Assembly: GCA_027559495.1 (NCBI GenBank)
Contig: JAMXSV010000023.1
Span: forward strand, 1,178,001-1,242,000
Source: Aurifilum marmelostoma
Taxonomy: Eukaryota > Ascomycota > Sordariomycetes > Diaporthales > Cryphonectriaceae
DNA length: 64,000 nt
Direction of reading: 5' to 3'
Within the stretch, counting starts at the first letter, position 1. Every line of letters begins with the position of its first letter. The notes under the pieces are model-generated. The model made no database searches. It had not been told where the DNA came from and worked only from the letters and a program-made list of their open reading frames with translations. This document shows, piece after piece, positions 23,676 to 34,921 of this stretch. Position numbers and translations under genes: made by a program.

Positions 23676-24023
23676 CTACCATAGGCATAGTTGAGAGAGA
23701 GAGCACTGGATACTCAAGTACGTAGTGGATGGGACTACTGTGGTAGTGTGCACTGTCAAACCCTGCTGCTCATTTAGTAGCTGGGTGGCACCAGCGCCAT
23801 CCCCTATCAGGTCGATCGCCGACTTCCATCGATGATGACCAGATCTGGCTGCTGAATTCTCCTCGTGCATAGCAGACTGCCGTTGTGGTGTCTGTGCATG
23901 GGTCTCTTCTGAGGTTGATTGTGGTCTCAGCGCCGCCTGCTGTCTGACCAACAAGCCCGCTGATAAAAATGGCACACTAAGTCCAAACACGAGAAAGAAG
24001 ATGATGATGACGTTTACTTCCAT
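23676..24023 (-). CDS. Possible small membrane or secreted protein
   Basis: 115-residue ORF with a true ATG at 24023. Residues about 4-25 (VNVIIIFFLVFGLSVPFLSA) form a single strong hydrophobic segment, usable as signal peptide or anchor. The rest is polar, Gln/Ser/Thr-rich and without Cys pairs. The context base at -3 is C, which is weak. No family recognised, and there is no nearby conserved partner. It could be a chance ORF; the hydrophobic N-terminus is the only support. Confidence 0.3.
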   Translation of the reverse strand: MEVNVIIIFFLVFGLSVPFLSAGLLVRQQAALRPQSTSEETHAQTPQRQSAMHEENSAARSGHHRWKSAIDLIGDGAGATQLLNEQQGLTVHTTTVVPSTTYLSIQCSLSQLCLW

Positions 24024-24026
24024 ATG

Positions 24027-24050
24027 CAGCCAGCCAGCCAGCCAGCCAGC
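24027..24050. repeat. (CAGC)6 tetranucleotide repeat
   Basis: Six CAGC units just upstream of the weak small ORF on the minus strand. Confidence 0.9.
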
Positions 24051-25592
24051 CCAGAATAACAGTGGTTAATACAGAAAAACAACCGCTCACCGGCTCACCT
24101 AAAAACCTGTGGGTGGGGAACATTACAGCGGCTTTACCTCCACTTCAGGGGGGCCCTCGGGCCACATCAAGTCCCCAAAGCTTGGAGCCCTGGAATAGGG
24201 AGGCTCCACTACTCAGGCGTCCTTAGCGGGGCAGGAGGTACAGATCTGTGGTGGTACGCGCGTCCTTGGCCTCAGGTCTAAATTCTCGAGAACTGTGCCT
24301 TCCTTACCCCGCACCCTAGAGCGTGAACAGGCAGACACCACGTTTGCAAGTCAGGAGAGGACTAGGTTCTGAATCAGATTTCGTGGCCACGCGACCGACC
24401 GTACGGCCAGCGCTATGAGTAGTCTGGACAACTGCAACTTGACTGACGTTGACACACAACGTGGACAGCAACGGTGAGGCCGGGTCACCAACACAGAGAG
24501 GGAACCTTTGATCTGGTTCTGACATATTTTTTTTTAGGTTCTTGATTCTGATATTTTTTTTCCTAGCCTTTTCTGTTCTCCCTTTCTTTGTGCCTTTTTC
24601 GTGCACTACCGATTGTTGTATCTGATTCCAGGCACTCCAAGTTTGACATTGGTTTGCGAACCTTCCCACCCTCCTTCTCCCGCAACCTACCTTTTTCCTC
24701 GTCCTGGATAATCCATCCCCTTCCGGTCTCGTGTCCTGGTTCTCTCTGTCCCAGATATAGACTCTGGTCCATCTCTGCATAAGCACATCATACTACTCTC
24801 CTGCCAGGAACCAGCTTCTTGTCGCAGCTGGCTTTGGGCGGTGCGAAACTTTCTCTCCTAAGAAAAGTTCCTCCCGTCCGCCACGTCTGTGAACTCAAGA
24901 AGCAGCAGGAGTTTTGGGAACGACGTTTCTTGTCGGATCCTCAGCAACCGTCGTCAGCCCAAGACTAAGCTTGCCCAAATCCTACTGCGACACCGACCCG
25001 TGAGGCCACGCCCGAGACCCGAGGCCTCGACTTCCGACCTCTGGTCCCTCGTCTTCCTAACCGGTGGTCTTTTCCTCTCTTATCTTGGCTCGACAATCGA
25101 CAGCGGCAGAGCCTCCCCCTCCTCCCCGTTCTAACCTGGCCCCTGCTCCTTTTACTACCCCCCCCCCAGCACCCACTTTTCGCCGAAGCCTGGTCTTTGG
25201 TGGGGCGCAATTCGCAATTCCAGCTTCCAGGGACACAGGGACATACAACCCGCGCCTAATTTGGGTGGACAGCTCTTGGGGAAGGAAAAGAAGAGGAGAA
25301 AAGAAGAGAGAGCGTGTGTGACGAGCGAGACGGTTGTATAGGTCGACCCCTGCCGCGCAACCTGTCCATCTCCTTTTTTTCTTATTCTTTTTCCTTTTCT
25401 CTTTCTGTCTATTAGTTTCCTACTCGCCACTCAGGCCGCCTGCTCTCTCTCTCTTCTACTCCTCCTGGTGCGCGCAGCTCACCAAGACCCTTCTTGTCCT
25501 TGCCATGACAGAAGCTTGATCCGACCGACCTCACGCCGCTCTCCCTCCTCCCACCTGGTCCCAAGTTAACCCCCCCCCCCCGGCTAAGGATC

Positions 25593-27535
25593 ATGCACGC
25601 CTTCTCCCGTCCTGCCGTCCTCCTGGGCGCCCTCGCTGCCGGAGCCGGTCTCGCGGCTGCCGAGGAGTACCCTCGCCCCTACGTCACCGACTACGAGCCG
25701 TACAACGAGGGCTTCTACGGAAATCACCCAAACCAGAGCTTCAAGTCGTCAAAAACCTTTGCTCCTCTCTTCCAGGTCAACCAGTGGGACCCAAGCCGCT
25801 CTGGGCTGTCCAGGTACCTCTTTGTCTCGAACCCGGCCGGCACACAGAAATCATCGCCCTTTATAATCGACACCACGGACCTGAGCATGCTCTATGGTGA
25901 CCCCGCCTGGTCATCTGTGAACAACCCCAGGATACAGGAGTACAATGGCCTCCCATACTTCACATTCTGGGAGGGTAGGGATTTTAGTGGCCACGGTCTG
26001 GGCCACTGCCTGCTCTACGACTCGTCGTACCAGCAGGTCTACAACATCTCGGTCAAGATGATCGACACCCAGATGGACTCGCACGAGTGCCAGCTGACAC
26101 ACGACGGGACGGCCCTTGTTACCGCCTACGAGAAGATACCATTCGATATGAGCAATGCGCCCGGGGGGCGGTCCCAAGGACGGACAGCTGCTGGACAGCA
26201 TATTTGAGGAGATCGACGTCGCCACAGGAGACCTCAAGTTCCTCTGGCGCGCCAGTCACCATTTCGACATCAACAACACAGAGGTCAACTGGGGTCCTGA
26301 CGACTACGGCGCAAAGACCGTCGACGTCGGCTGGGACTTCTTCCACATCAACAGTCTGCAGAAAACAAAGGCAGGCAACTTCCTGGTGTCTGGCAGGCGC
26401 ATAAACTCATTGATACACGTTAGCGGCGAGGATGGACACACCATCTGGCAGCTAGGCGGTAAGGACAACCAGTTCTACGACCTGAGCGGTGGCAACGCGA
26501 CAAACTTTGGCTTCCAGCACACTGCGCGCTTCCTCAACGATGAGCTTACCGAGCTCACCCTGTTCGACAACCACGACCTCAACCCGGGCAAGCCCTCCCC
26601 CAGCTGCCCAGACGGCTGCTCCAGGGGGCTCCACCTGCGCCTCAACTACGATGACCCCAACAACTTCACCGCCGAGGTGCTCCACGAGTACTACCACCCC
26701 ATGAGCATCTCGTCTTGGGCCATGGGTGGCTTCCAGAAGCTGTCCAACGGCAATGTCCTCATCAGCTGGGGCACCACGCCGGTGATAACAGAGTACACGG
26801 AAGACGGCGAGATCGTTCTCGACATGCAGCTCGGTCCATGGTACGACGAGGCTGGGAATAGGGAACCGGTCTATCGGGCATGGACCTCGAACTGGACGGC
26901 ATACCCATCCTGGGAGCCCGACATCGCGGCTGGGGATGGATATGCCTATGTCAGCTGGAACGGAGCCACTGAGGTGGATTCTTGGGATCTGGTAAGTCGA
27001 GAGCCTATGTTGGGACTGGTTTCAGGGTTACGCAGGGCCCCTGATTCTGACCACGGCACTAACCAACAACGAATAGATGGAGGGTAACACCCAGGACAAC
27101 ATCAGCTTCACCGGCAACGCGAAGAAGGTTGGATTCGAGACGGTGATCCCTCTCAAGACGAATGCGGCTTTTGTCGTGGCAAATGCATTGGCAGCGGATG
27201 GCACCATCCTCGGCACTACAAACGTGTGGGATATGGCACTTGGAGCCACGGTGAGCAATCGGACTCGGACACGGACCCCTTTTCCCTACCCTCGGGCCTC
27301 TTGAGATCTCCCCCCCCCTCCCCACCGCTTTTCCCAACCTTCTTCCATTATGTCTGGACACCATTGCTTATGCTTTCTTTCTCGCCTTCCCTCCCTATAG
27401 CGCCCAGGTGGAGCAGCAGGCTATTGCACGATCGGCTGCGGCCGGTTTGATGACTTTGATTCCATGATTCTTCTTCTCATGTTTTCTTCCGCGGTGGTAC
27501 TTTCCCTGATGGTGGCCACCCGGTGGAGGAGATGA
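25593..27535 (+). CDS. Arylsulfotransferase (ASST)-family protein, secreted/membrane-anchored, with one frame break
   Basis: Exons 25593-26991, 27077-27250 and 27401-27535. The family name comes from bacterial PAPS-independent arylsulfate sulfotransferases; fungal members have a beta-propeller and unproven chemistry. Residues 1-22 are a signal peptide (ending AAAEEYP). Family-like segments include QMDSHECQLTHDGTAL, the EIDVATGDLKFLWRAS strand, WDFFHINS, SGRRINSLIHV, GNATNFGFQHTAR and ISWGTTPVITEY. Exon 1 is broken by one extra base: the frame before 26163 must shift by one after the G6 run at 26163-26168 to continue. With five G the junction reads APGGGPKDG. Exon 3 (acceptor CTATAG at 27400) adds a C-terminal hydrophobic stretch SMILLLMFSSAVVLSLMVA and a basic tail, so a type I membrane protein is inferred. 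The last exon is less certain than the first two. Confidence 0.8.
26163..26168 (+). other. Frame-breaking G6 homopolymer in the ASST-like gene
   Basis: Six G follow GCGCCC. Upstream and downstream frames are both clearly coding and join only if the run has five G. Most simply a one-base sequencing or assembly error; a real lesion would remove about 60 percent of the protein. Confidence 0.85.
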
Positions 27536-30198
27536 GCCGCAAGTAATTTCATGATGAAAAGGGGAATGACCACTGTTTCTGTCACGTTACTCTCTCCTTT
27601 GGAGCGTTCTGCCGATACTACCACCAAGAGTATCACCAACACGACAAAGCACAACATAAAACGTGTATCACTACTGCGACGGTTTCTCTTTCTTCTTACG
27701 GACGGATGCACACAAGAAGAACGCCCGAAGGAAGAGGGGGGAAAAGAGCTATTCGTCGATTTGATGTCAAAATTCGGCGTTCGGGCGGGTCGGGGGAGAC
27801 CTTAAGTGATACCGGCATATTATACACAGCATTCGAGCATGTTCTCCCTGGCTGGGGGATGGATAGCATTTGGTACGGCGTCTCAAGAAGTTGGGTTTCT
27901 TGCGAAGGAGGGGGGGAGGGGGGGGTTGTCTTGTGAATTGTCATTTGTCTAGTGCTATTTAACTTACCAGCTTTATACCATCACCCCCCCCCCCCTAACA
28001 ACATTATTACCACCACCAGCATGCCGCAAGCAGCAGCATCAACGTCACACTTATTTCTTTTTGTCTATATTATTACAATAAAAGCCAGTCATCAACAAAG
28101 GAACAGAAAACGGAATTGGCCTTCGGGTCATAATACACTAGCAGCGGCTGCATAGCTGTCCGTTTGATTTATGTCAGCAGAGACATTCCCGTGTCCCGCC
28201 CGGCGTTTCACTTTTCCATATTGTCTTTTGAGACTCGCGGCAATTTGGTCTTAAGACGATTGACCCTTTTTGACATTACTTTTCTTTCCTTTTCATATAG
28301 GAATGTTCAGCAAGGACCCGATTCATTCGCTAATTCCGACCTTGCCCTGCTTGGCAATACGGCCAGGTCCCAAAGAACGCCACCACCTGGAATTCCACGG
28401 CCCCAGCCAGCTCCAACGTGACGTACCCGACCCCAAGTAACTCTTCTCCTCCTGCGAGCCGCACGGCAAGTATCAGCAGCGAGATATGGCGGCTTGGGAC
28501 TGCAGTGGTCGGGGTCATGGTCGGGGTCATACTGGTTGGTGGGATGCTCTAAACCCTGGCATGGCCGCCACGTCGAAGCTGCGAGTGCGGCCGCAGTGCT
28601 TTATGTTCGTTCGGAACTGAACTACGCTTTCCAGGTCGGAGCCGGCCACATCAAGATACCAACTGGCGATACGGTACACCTTATTTTTTTTTTCTTCTTT
28701 CGCTCGATTGGTGAAGCTTACATGCATTTGGAAGGGCCGAACTAAACGCGGTACCACGTTGGCTACGTCTAGACCACACCAGGTCTTGGATAGACTGGAC
28801 GATAAGTCGATATTGCACACCACTTGTTGATTGACTAGTGGCAGCTACGATGACGGGGTGTCTTTTATGTTGGAGCGCATCGAGGAATGTCTTTTTTTTG
28901 TCTTCCTTTTCTTTGGCAGTGAAATTCTTGCTGCCTATCTAAAAGGTCTCGAACCACTATACACTCGTTGGACTCTCAGAAGGGCTTTGGGCCAAATTAC
29001 AGCGGATTGTTGGACGCGTCCATGAAGGTCAATCCAGCAAATACGACAACCTGGCAAGCCTGGGTACATGATATACAATCGCTTCGAGCCTAGCAAGTGC
29101 TCAGGGCCATGATTGATACCATAAGCTGAGTGGCGTCGCCGAATGGATGGAGAATTTCCGGTCGTTGGCAGAAAAAGGGGGGATTGGGAGGAAAGAGGCG
29201 ACTCATCCGGACAAAATTCTGGAAGCCATTCGCCTATTGTTTCAATTCCTCCTTGAGAGTGCGGCTCATAGTTTGCATAGCTAAGTGAAATCTTGGGAGA
29301 CTAAAGAATCAGCAACCAGTAGCATTGGTTCCATTTGATACTGACCGATCCAGAAGAGCGGCCCGAGAGGGACTCGTTAGGACGGACCAAAAGTGGCGAC
29401 GGGTGCTGCCGGCTGGCGTTGTCAGCAACCCTGCCAGTAACCTGCGCTTTTCCGGAGCTGATTCTCCGGTTTTATTCATCTCGAAGTCTACTTTTCGCCC
29501 GCACCCCCAACGTCAACCGTCACTTCAACGTCAGAGGCTCGGCATAACTGTACAACAAAATAAAAGGCCAAATCTCTAATGGATTCCGTCTATACAGAAC
29601 TGTTAGGGTACAACACTTGTCACACTTCGCCACCTGGCTTCACGGTACTTGTCTTCTCACCCAGAATTGCAGAGACCATCAGTACCGTAGCTCCTTAGCC
29701 CCGAGATTTGTGGCGATGTCTTGGATATGTGTACAATTCACACTCTGTCCTGGCGTGCACTCCACCACCATATTCTGTGGAGAACCCACACTCTTGGTCT
29801 AGGGCATGCTTATTCCCTGGAGTTCTCAACGGGATCGGAAATGGTCTTTCGCGTCATCGAAAAGTCAGGAATCTGATTTTCGTACCCAGATCTGGATCCA
29901 GAGAGGGTGCAGTATTACAAACACGATGGCCGCTGCTCAGGTTTTTACACAACCGACTGACGTCAATGGGGAAGAGTGATGTATCCAATGTCGGGCTCTG
30001 CATTTCTAACTATGGTCCACCATCCTGCCCTGCCTGCCTCGAAGGCTGGCTAGTTATATGAAGCCGGCCTGCAGGATACTTATAGTTCTGTTCTCGTGCC
30101 ACTGCTGTTGTTGTTCTCACTCCTCTTTCCTTGCCACGCTGTGCTTCAACGCAACAGACCTGATCATTCAAAGGTGACGTTCAGAGCATCACTATTAC
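27536..30198. other. Intergenic region between ASST-like gene and catalase
   Basis: Holds one exon-like reading frame at 28334-28552 (annotated separately). The rest has C-runs near 27985 and no supportable gene. The final 200 nt upstream of 30199 should be the catalase promoter. Confidence 0.5.
28334..28552 (+). other. Orphan exon-like frame: Ser/Thr/Pro-rich stalk plus C-terminal membrane anchor
   Basis: An open frame without a usable ATG but with coding character. From a possible acceptor (ggccag at 28361-28366) it reads VPKNATTWNSTAPASS, with three NxS/T sequons, then a Pro/Ser linker, then IWRLGTAVVGVMVGVILVGG and a stop at 28550-28552. This is the usual end of a GPI- or membrane-anchored surface protein. 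An upstream in-frame stop at 28331-28333 means it can only be used by splicing. Frame from 28367 is phase 0, compatible with the phase-0 donor at 27251 of the ASST-like gene, though that intron would be 1.1 kb, long for this genome. It may instead be the relic of a separate gene. Confidence 0.4.
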
Positions 30199-32538
30199 AT
30201 GGCGTCGTTGACACCCAAGACGATACAACAAGCCACCGAGACCGTACAACAAGCAGCCCAGAAGGTCATGATGGGTTCCGGCGGGGACAGCAAGATTGCA
30301 GATCTCGGCAGAGATACCATTGAGCCAGGCAATGGCACGCACTTGACCTCGGACTGGGGCGTGAAGCAGTCCAACACAGACCACTGGCTCAGCGTGACCA
30401 ATGACCAACACACGGGTCCCTCGTTGCTGGAAGACCCCTTTGGCCGAGAAAAGGCAAGCCGACATAAACAGCAACGAAAAGCACCACTGCGCTTGCCCTG
30501 CCGTTGCTTAAGAGCACAGCTGACAATATGACATTCTAGATCCACCGTTTCGACCATGAGCGCATCCCCGAGCGTGTGGTCCACGCCCGTGGAGCAGGGG
30601 CCTTTGGCAAGTTCAAGGTCTACGAGAGCGCCGAGGACGTCACTCTGGCGCCCGTCTTAACCGACACATCCCGAGAGACACCTGTCTTCATCCGCTTCTC
30701 AACAGTGCTGGGCAGCCGGGGCAGTGCCGACACGGTCCGAGACGTGCGCGGCTTTGCCGTCAAGTTCTACACGCAGGAGGGCAACTGGGACATTGTGGGC
30801 AACAACATCCCCGTCTTCTTCATCCAGGACGCCATGAAATTCCCCGACCTCATCCACGCCGGCAAGCCCGAGCCTCACAACGAGGTGCCCCAGGCCCAGA
30901 CAGCGCACAACAACTTTTGGGATTTCGTCTTCAACCACAGCGAGGCCACGCACATGTACATGTGGGCCATGTCGGACCGCGCGATCCCTCGCTCGTACCG
31001 GATGATGCAGGGGTTCGGCGTCAACACGTACACCCTCGTCAACAAGCAGGGGAGACGCTCGTTTGTCAAGTTCCACTTCACGCCGGAGCTGGGCGTGCAC
31101 TCGCTCGTCTGGGACGAGGCTCTCAAGCTGGCGGGCCAGGACCCGGACTTCCACCGCAAGGACCTCAACGAGGCCATCGAGAACGGGGCCTACCCGAGGT
31201 GGAAGTTTGGCATCCAGGTCATCCCCGAGGAGGACGAGCACGAGTTCGAGTTTGACATCCTCGACGCCACCAAGGTGTGGCCCGAGGACCTCGTGCCCGT
31301 GCGCTACATTGGCGAGCTGGAGCTGAACCGCACCGTCGACGAGTACTTCCCGCAGACGGAGCAGGTAGCCTTTTGCACGGGCCACGTCGTGCCCGGCATC
31401 GGCTTCTCGGACGACCCCCTCCTGCAGGGCCGCAACTTCTCCTACTTTGACACGCAGATCACCCGTCTCGGCGTGAACTGGGAGGAGCTGCCAATCAACC
31501 GGCCCGTGTGTCCCGTCATGAACTTCAACTCGGACGGGCAGAAGCGCCACACGATCCGCAGGTCCACCGTCAACTACTGGCCGAACCGCTTCGGCGCCAA
31601 CCCGCCCGCCGGGCAGGACGAGGGCGGGTACGTCGAGTACCAGCAGAAGCTCGAGGGCATCAAGCAGCGCACCAAGAGCGCCAAGTTCAGGGACCACTTC
31701 AGCCAGGCGCAGCTCTTCTACAACAGCCTGTCGCCCGTCGAGAAGGCCCACGCCGCGAGCGCCTTCGGCTTTGAGCTGGACCACTGCGACGACCCCACCG
31801 TCTACGAGAACCTGGCCCTGCGCCTCGCCGATATCGACCTCGACCTCGCCCAGTCCGTCGCCGAGCTCGTGGGCGCCCCGCAGGTCCCCAAGAAGGCCGA
31901 CCGCCCCAACCACGGAAGGAAGGCAAAGGGCCTGTCGCAGCTGGAATTCCTGCCGGAGTCCCCCACCATCGCCAGCCGCCGCGTGGCCATCCTCGTCGCG
32001 GACGGGTTCGACCCCGTGGCGTTTTCCGCCGTCAAGACCGCCGTCGAGTCGCACGGCGCCCTGCCCTTCGTCATCGGCACCAAGCGCAGCGAGATCTTCC
32101 CCCGCGGGCCACGAGCCGTCCGAGGGCGTGCGGCCCGACCACCACCTCGAGGGCTTCCGGTCCACCATGGTCGACGCCGTCTTCGTGCCGGGCGGCCGCG
32201 CGTCCGTCGACGCGCTCAAGAAGAACGGGCGCGCCCTGCACTGGGTCCGCGAGGCCTTTGGCCACCTCAAGGCCGTCGGCGGCACGGGCGAGGCGGTCGA
32301 GCTGCTGCAGGCGGCGTTCCAGCTGCCGGAGGGCGTGCGGGTGTCGAGCGGCGGGGAGGTCGTGGAGAGCTATGGCGTCGTCACGCTGGGGCGGGTCTCG
32401 GGTGAGAGCTTTGCGGACAAGGTCAGGATCACGAACGAGGAGGATGGGGGGTTTGTGGCCCGGTTCTTCTTCTCCATCTCGCAGCATAGGAACTGGGATC
32501 GGGAGCTGGATGGGCTTAGCTCCATGGTGGCGTATTAA
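30199..32538 (+). CDS. Large-subunit heme catalase with C-terminal DJ-1/GATase1-like domain, one frame break
   Basis: Exons 30199-30453 and 30540-32538; about 750 residues when the frame break is allowed for, normal for clade 2 catalases. It converts hydrogen peroxide to water and oxygen. Catalytic His100 lies in RVVHARGAG, Asn173 in DIVGNNIPVFFIQD, and the heme-ligand Tyr387 in GRNFSYFDTQ. The C-terminal flavodoxin-like domain begins near residue 565 (RRVAILVADGFDP). There is no signal peptide, which fits a cellular (conidial CAT-1-type) rather than secreted enzyme. The intron (30454-30539) starts with GCAAGC; no GT donor is available near the required REK/IHRFDHERIP joint. At 32099-32103 a C5 run must be C4 for the C-terminal 146 residues (FPAGHEPSEGV onward) to be in frame. 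Gene identity is certain. Confidence 0.95.
32099..32103 (+). other. Frame-breaking C5 homopolymer in the catalase gene
   Basis: Five C after ATCTT. With four C the conserved C-terminal domain stays in frame (IFPAGHEPSEG); with five it changes frame. Probably an assembly error. Confidence 0.85.
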
Positions 32539-33032
32539 AGGGTTGTCTTGGTAGTACTTTGAGGGTTCTACCATTGGGACATTCTAGTGTATTTTGACAA
32601 TGATGAATGGTCTTTTTTTTTTTCTCTCCTTTTTTTTCTCCCTGTCATGACGTGTAAAATGGAATGGATGGCTACTCAGTTCATTGTATAAGTTCTAATC
32701 ACCATGAGGGACTGAAAACAGCGCACAAGTAGTCTGAAGTCTCCTCCAACAAGCTGATTCTTGCAAAGCACAACAAGCCTCAGGAATACGCATCATCTGC
32801 TGAAGGATACACAAAAGTCATCGCATTCCTTCTTGTTTCTCCGTGCCCCCATCCTGAAGTCTAGGATGCAAAGGTGTACAGTGAGTACGGTGGCCGCCAA
32901 CCCTCCTGTACAGAACCTGACGAACGGCAATGCTCATTGAAATCCAAACTTGCAAACGCCAAAGGTCGTGAATCCTTTTTTTTTTTTTCCTCTTCTCCCT
33001 TTTTGTTTCCTAATTTTACCCTCGGATTATAA
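32539..33032. other. Intergenic region, catalase 3' end / His-rich gene 3' end
   Basis: Convergent gene ends. T-rich and CT-rich tracts at about 32611-32640 and 32977-33010 could serve as 3' processing regions for the two genes. No gene seen. Confidence 0.5.
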
Positions 33033-33464
33033 TTATACATATACAAAAACTTGAGTAGTGCAATGCGAGCTTCTCGACCCGTGTCCCGAGCTGTGTCGTG
33101 AGTCGTGGTGGTGGTGGCTGTGGTGATGCGAGCTGTGGTGGTGGTGATGATGATGATGCGAGCCTCCGTGACGATTCGAGTCGGTATTGTGTGAAGACGA
33201 AGAGTGGTGTTGCCTGTGCCCGTGTCTGACCACCACAACATCACGAGAGGTGTTGTAGTCGGGCGTTGCTCTGTCGTAGCGCCCGTTCGTGTTTCTGGTC
33301 GTTGTGACGGTGTTGTACGCTGGTCTCCTGGTGTTGGACAAGGCAGACGTGCCGTATGTGGAGTGCGTGCAGTAGTAGCCAGAGGGGATGTAGCCGTTGC
33401 ATTCGTAGCAGTAATAGTACTGTGTGTTGCCGTACGAGGCAACAGAAGTGGTTGTCGAGGACAT
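33033..33464 (-). CDS. Small Tyr/Cys N-terminal, His-rich C-terminal protein
   Basis: 143 residues from the ATG at 33464. An upstream in-frame ATG at 33599 would give 188 residues, but a TATA-type element at 33619-33625 lies only 20 nt from it, too close for transcripts to include it, so I prefer 33464. The N-terminal part holds YYYCYECNGYIPSGYYC, a CxxC followed by a third Cys, which may bind zinc with a fourth ligand from the His region. The C-terminal half is dominated by His, Ser, Arg and Asp, with an uninterrupted His run of eight and several shorter ones. A metal-binding or stress role is possible but only inferred. No signal peptide, no transmembrane segment, no family recognised. Confidence 0.6.
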   Translation of the reverse strand: MSSTTTSVASYGNTQYYYCYECNGYIPSGYYCTHSTYGTSALSNTRRPAYNTVTTTRNTNGRYDRATPDYNTSRDVVVVRHGHRQHHSSSSHNTDSNRHGGSHHHHHHHHSSHHHSHHHHDSRHSSGHGSRSSHCTTQVFVYV

Positions 33465-33618
33465 GGCTGATGGGAAGGTTTTCTGTGTTTCAAGCTTGTA
33501 AGACAAGAGGATGTCCCTGATGTCCTTTTTGAGAGTTTTTTTGAGGCTGGCAGAGCGTCTTGTTGAGCATTCACAAGAATACTTTGGCCTCAGATGCATT
33601 CGATGACAGGCTCTTCCC

Positions 33619-33625
33619 TTTTATA
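33619..33625 (-). promoter_or_regulatory. TATA box for the His-rich protein gene
   Basis: TATAAAA on the minus strand, 155 nt before the preferred ATG at 33464 and 20 nt before the alternative ATG at 33599. It argues for the downstream start. Confidence 0.4.
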
Positions 33626-34921
33626 TCAGGAGCAGTCATCTAAAACACCATCCATAAGCCAACCGGAGGCCGCCATAGCTGGGCTTAGGGTTGTCATGCT
33701 GGTTACTTACTTGGTAATTATATACAAAGCCCCGTCAGCCGGCCTCCAAGAGACATCACGCGGCAAGGACGAGCCTATTCTCGGTAGCCATGGTCATTCA
33801 TGGTGAGAACATTTGTTGAGGCTGAATTACGTGCCGCCACTTGATCTGTGACACCAAACAAGCGTGCAAGTAAGCGCGGAGGCCTATGACCTAGTGAGCA
33901 ATACTGGGGGGGGGGGGAGAGGAGGGGGGAGCATAGCCGCATAGACCTGCTTTACAGCCTGGCATAGCGCTTACGGCTTAACGCCAATCTCCGATTGAGT
34001 CACCATATTAATTCCTTGCGCTGCGTCTTGCGCTGCGTCTTGCTGGCGGACATAGACGGCATTCATGGCAGGTCCAACGATGACGGGGTCCCCGCCGCCC
34101 CCCCCCCCCCCTCTCTTTCTCATGAGATGACCTCCCCTTACCCAAGCCTCCTAGGTGGGTGTGGGAGGCGGCTAGCTGGATCATTAGCGCAAGAAGTCCT
34201 TGAACATGTAGCCCGTGAGTTGTCACACAGCTATCCTGACGATGCTATCGGCTGCCGACTGCCACGAAAGATGCAACTTTAGCATGTGGACACTGCCATG
34301 GTGAGCGGTCATCATGCCATGTCTGCCTGTGTATGCCGGCCACGATGGTGCTTGGTCGTGTGAGTGTCTCTGTGCCGGAGGAGAACGCATTGGTAGAGCC
34401 GACCGGTTCATTGCGGAAGCGCAGATGAGTTGCTTGGCCGATCGTCATTGTGGTTTGGCAGTGATGCCCTCTATGCATTACATATCATTATTGAAAATAC
34501 AACAAGTACGTAAGACTGCGCGGTAGAGGCCAGAGAAATAAGGATATCTGATGGAAAATTCATTACGCTTGACCTCTCAATACAGGTCTTCCACAGAAAA
34601 CGCCTCAGCCTTATTATGGCGCTGTTGCGAGAGCTGGAGTTTAGTTAATTACCCTCAGCTCGGGGCCACCGGCGAAACACATCAACGCTGAGCGGAACGG
34701 AACTTGCTTTCCAGGAGGAATGGGTAGATTAATGATTACTGTTACACACCGGTGTTGTCATTTAGTAAACACTTTTTTTGTAAAAAGCTGAACGAATGAC
34801 CTCTGACGTGAAGCCCCCAAGGGCCCCAAGGCACTAGCAATGTGCTCACACACAGACCGCAAGCATGGATCGAATCTCCATTCTTTTCGAGGAGATGAAT
34901 GACAACCCAAGACACATGGGG
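33626..34921. other. Intergenic region
   Basis: No supportable gene. A G-run lies near 33907 and a C-run near 34098. A repeated TTGCGCTGCGTC pair lies near 34015-34040 (two adjacent copies of about 12 nt). Confidence 0.45.

Larger units (their letters stand above)
21614..25592. other. 4-kb intergenic region upstream of the arylsulfotransferase-like gene
   Basis: Apart from one weak small ORF on the minus strand (23676-24023) I see no gene. Contents: (GGC)7 at 21935-21955, (CAGC)6 at 24027-24050, and a long CT-rich stretch at about 24540-25590 ending in a C-run just before the next ATG, which looks like a promoter and long pyrimidine-rich leader. The 207-codon minus-strand ORF at 22797-23417 begins at TTG and has no domain. 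Confidence 0.5.

Noticed and set aside
30699..32285. 528-codon minus-strand ORF opposite the catalase
   Set aside because: Antisense shadow caused by high third-position GC of the catalase; no motif.
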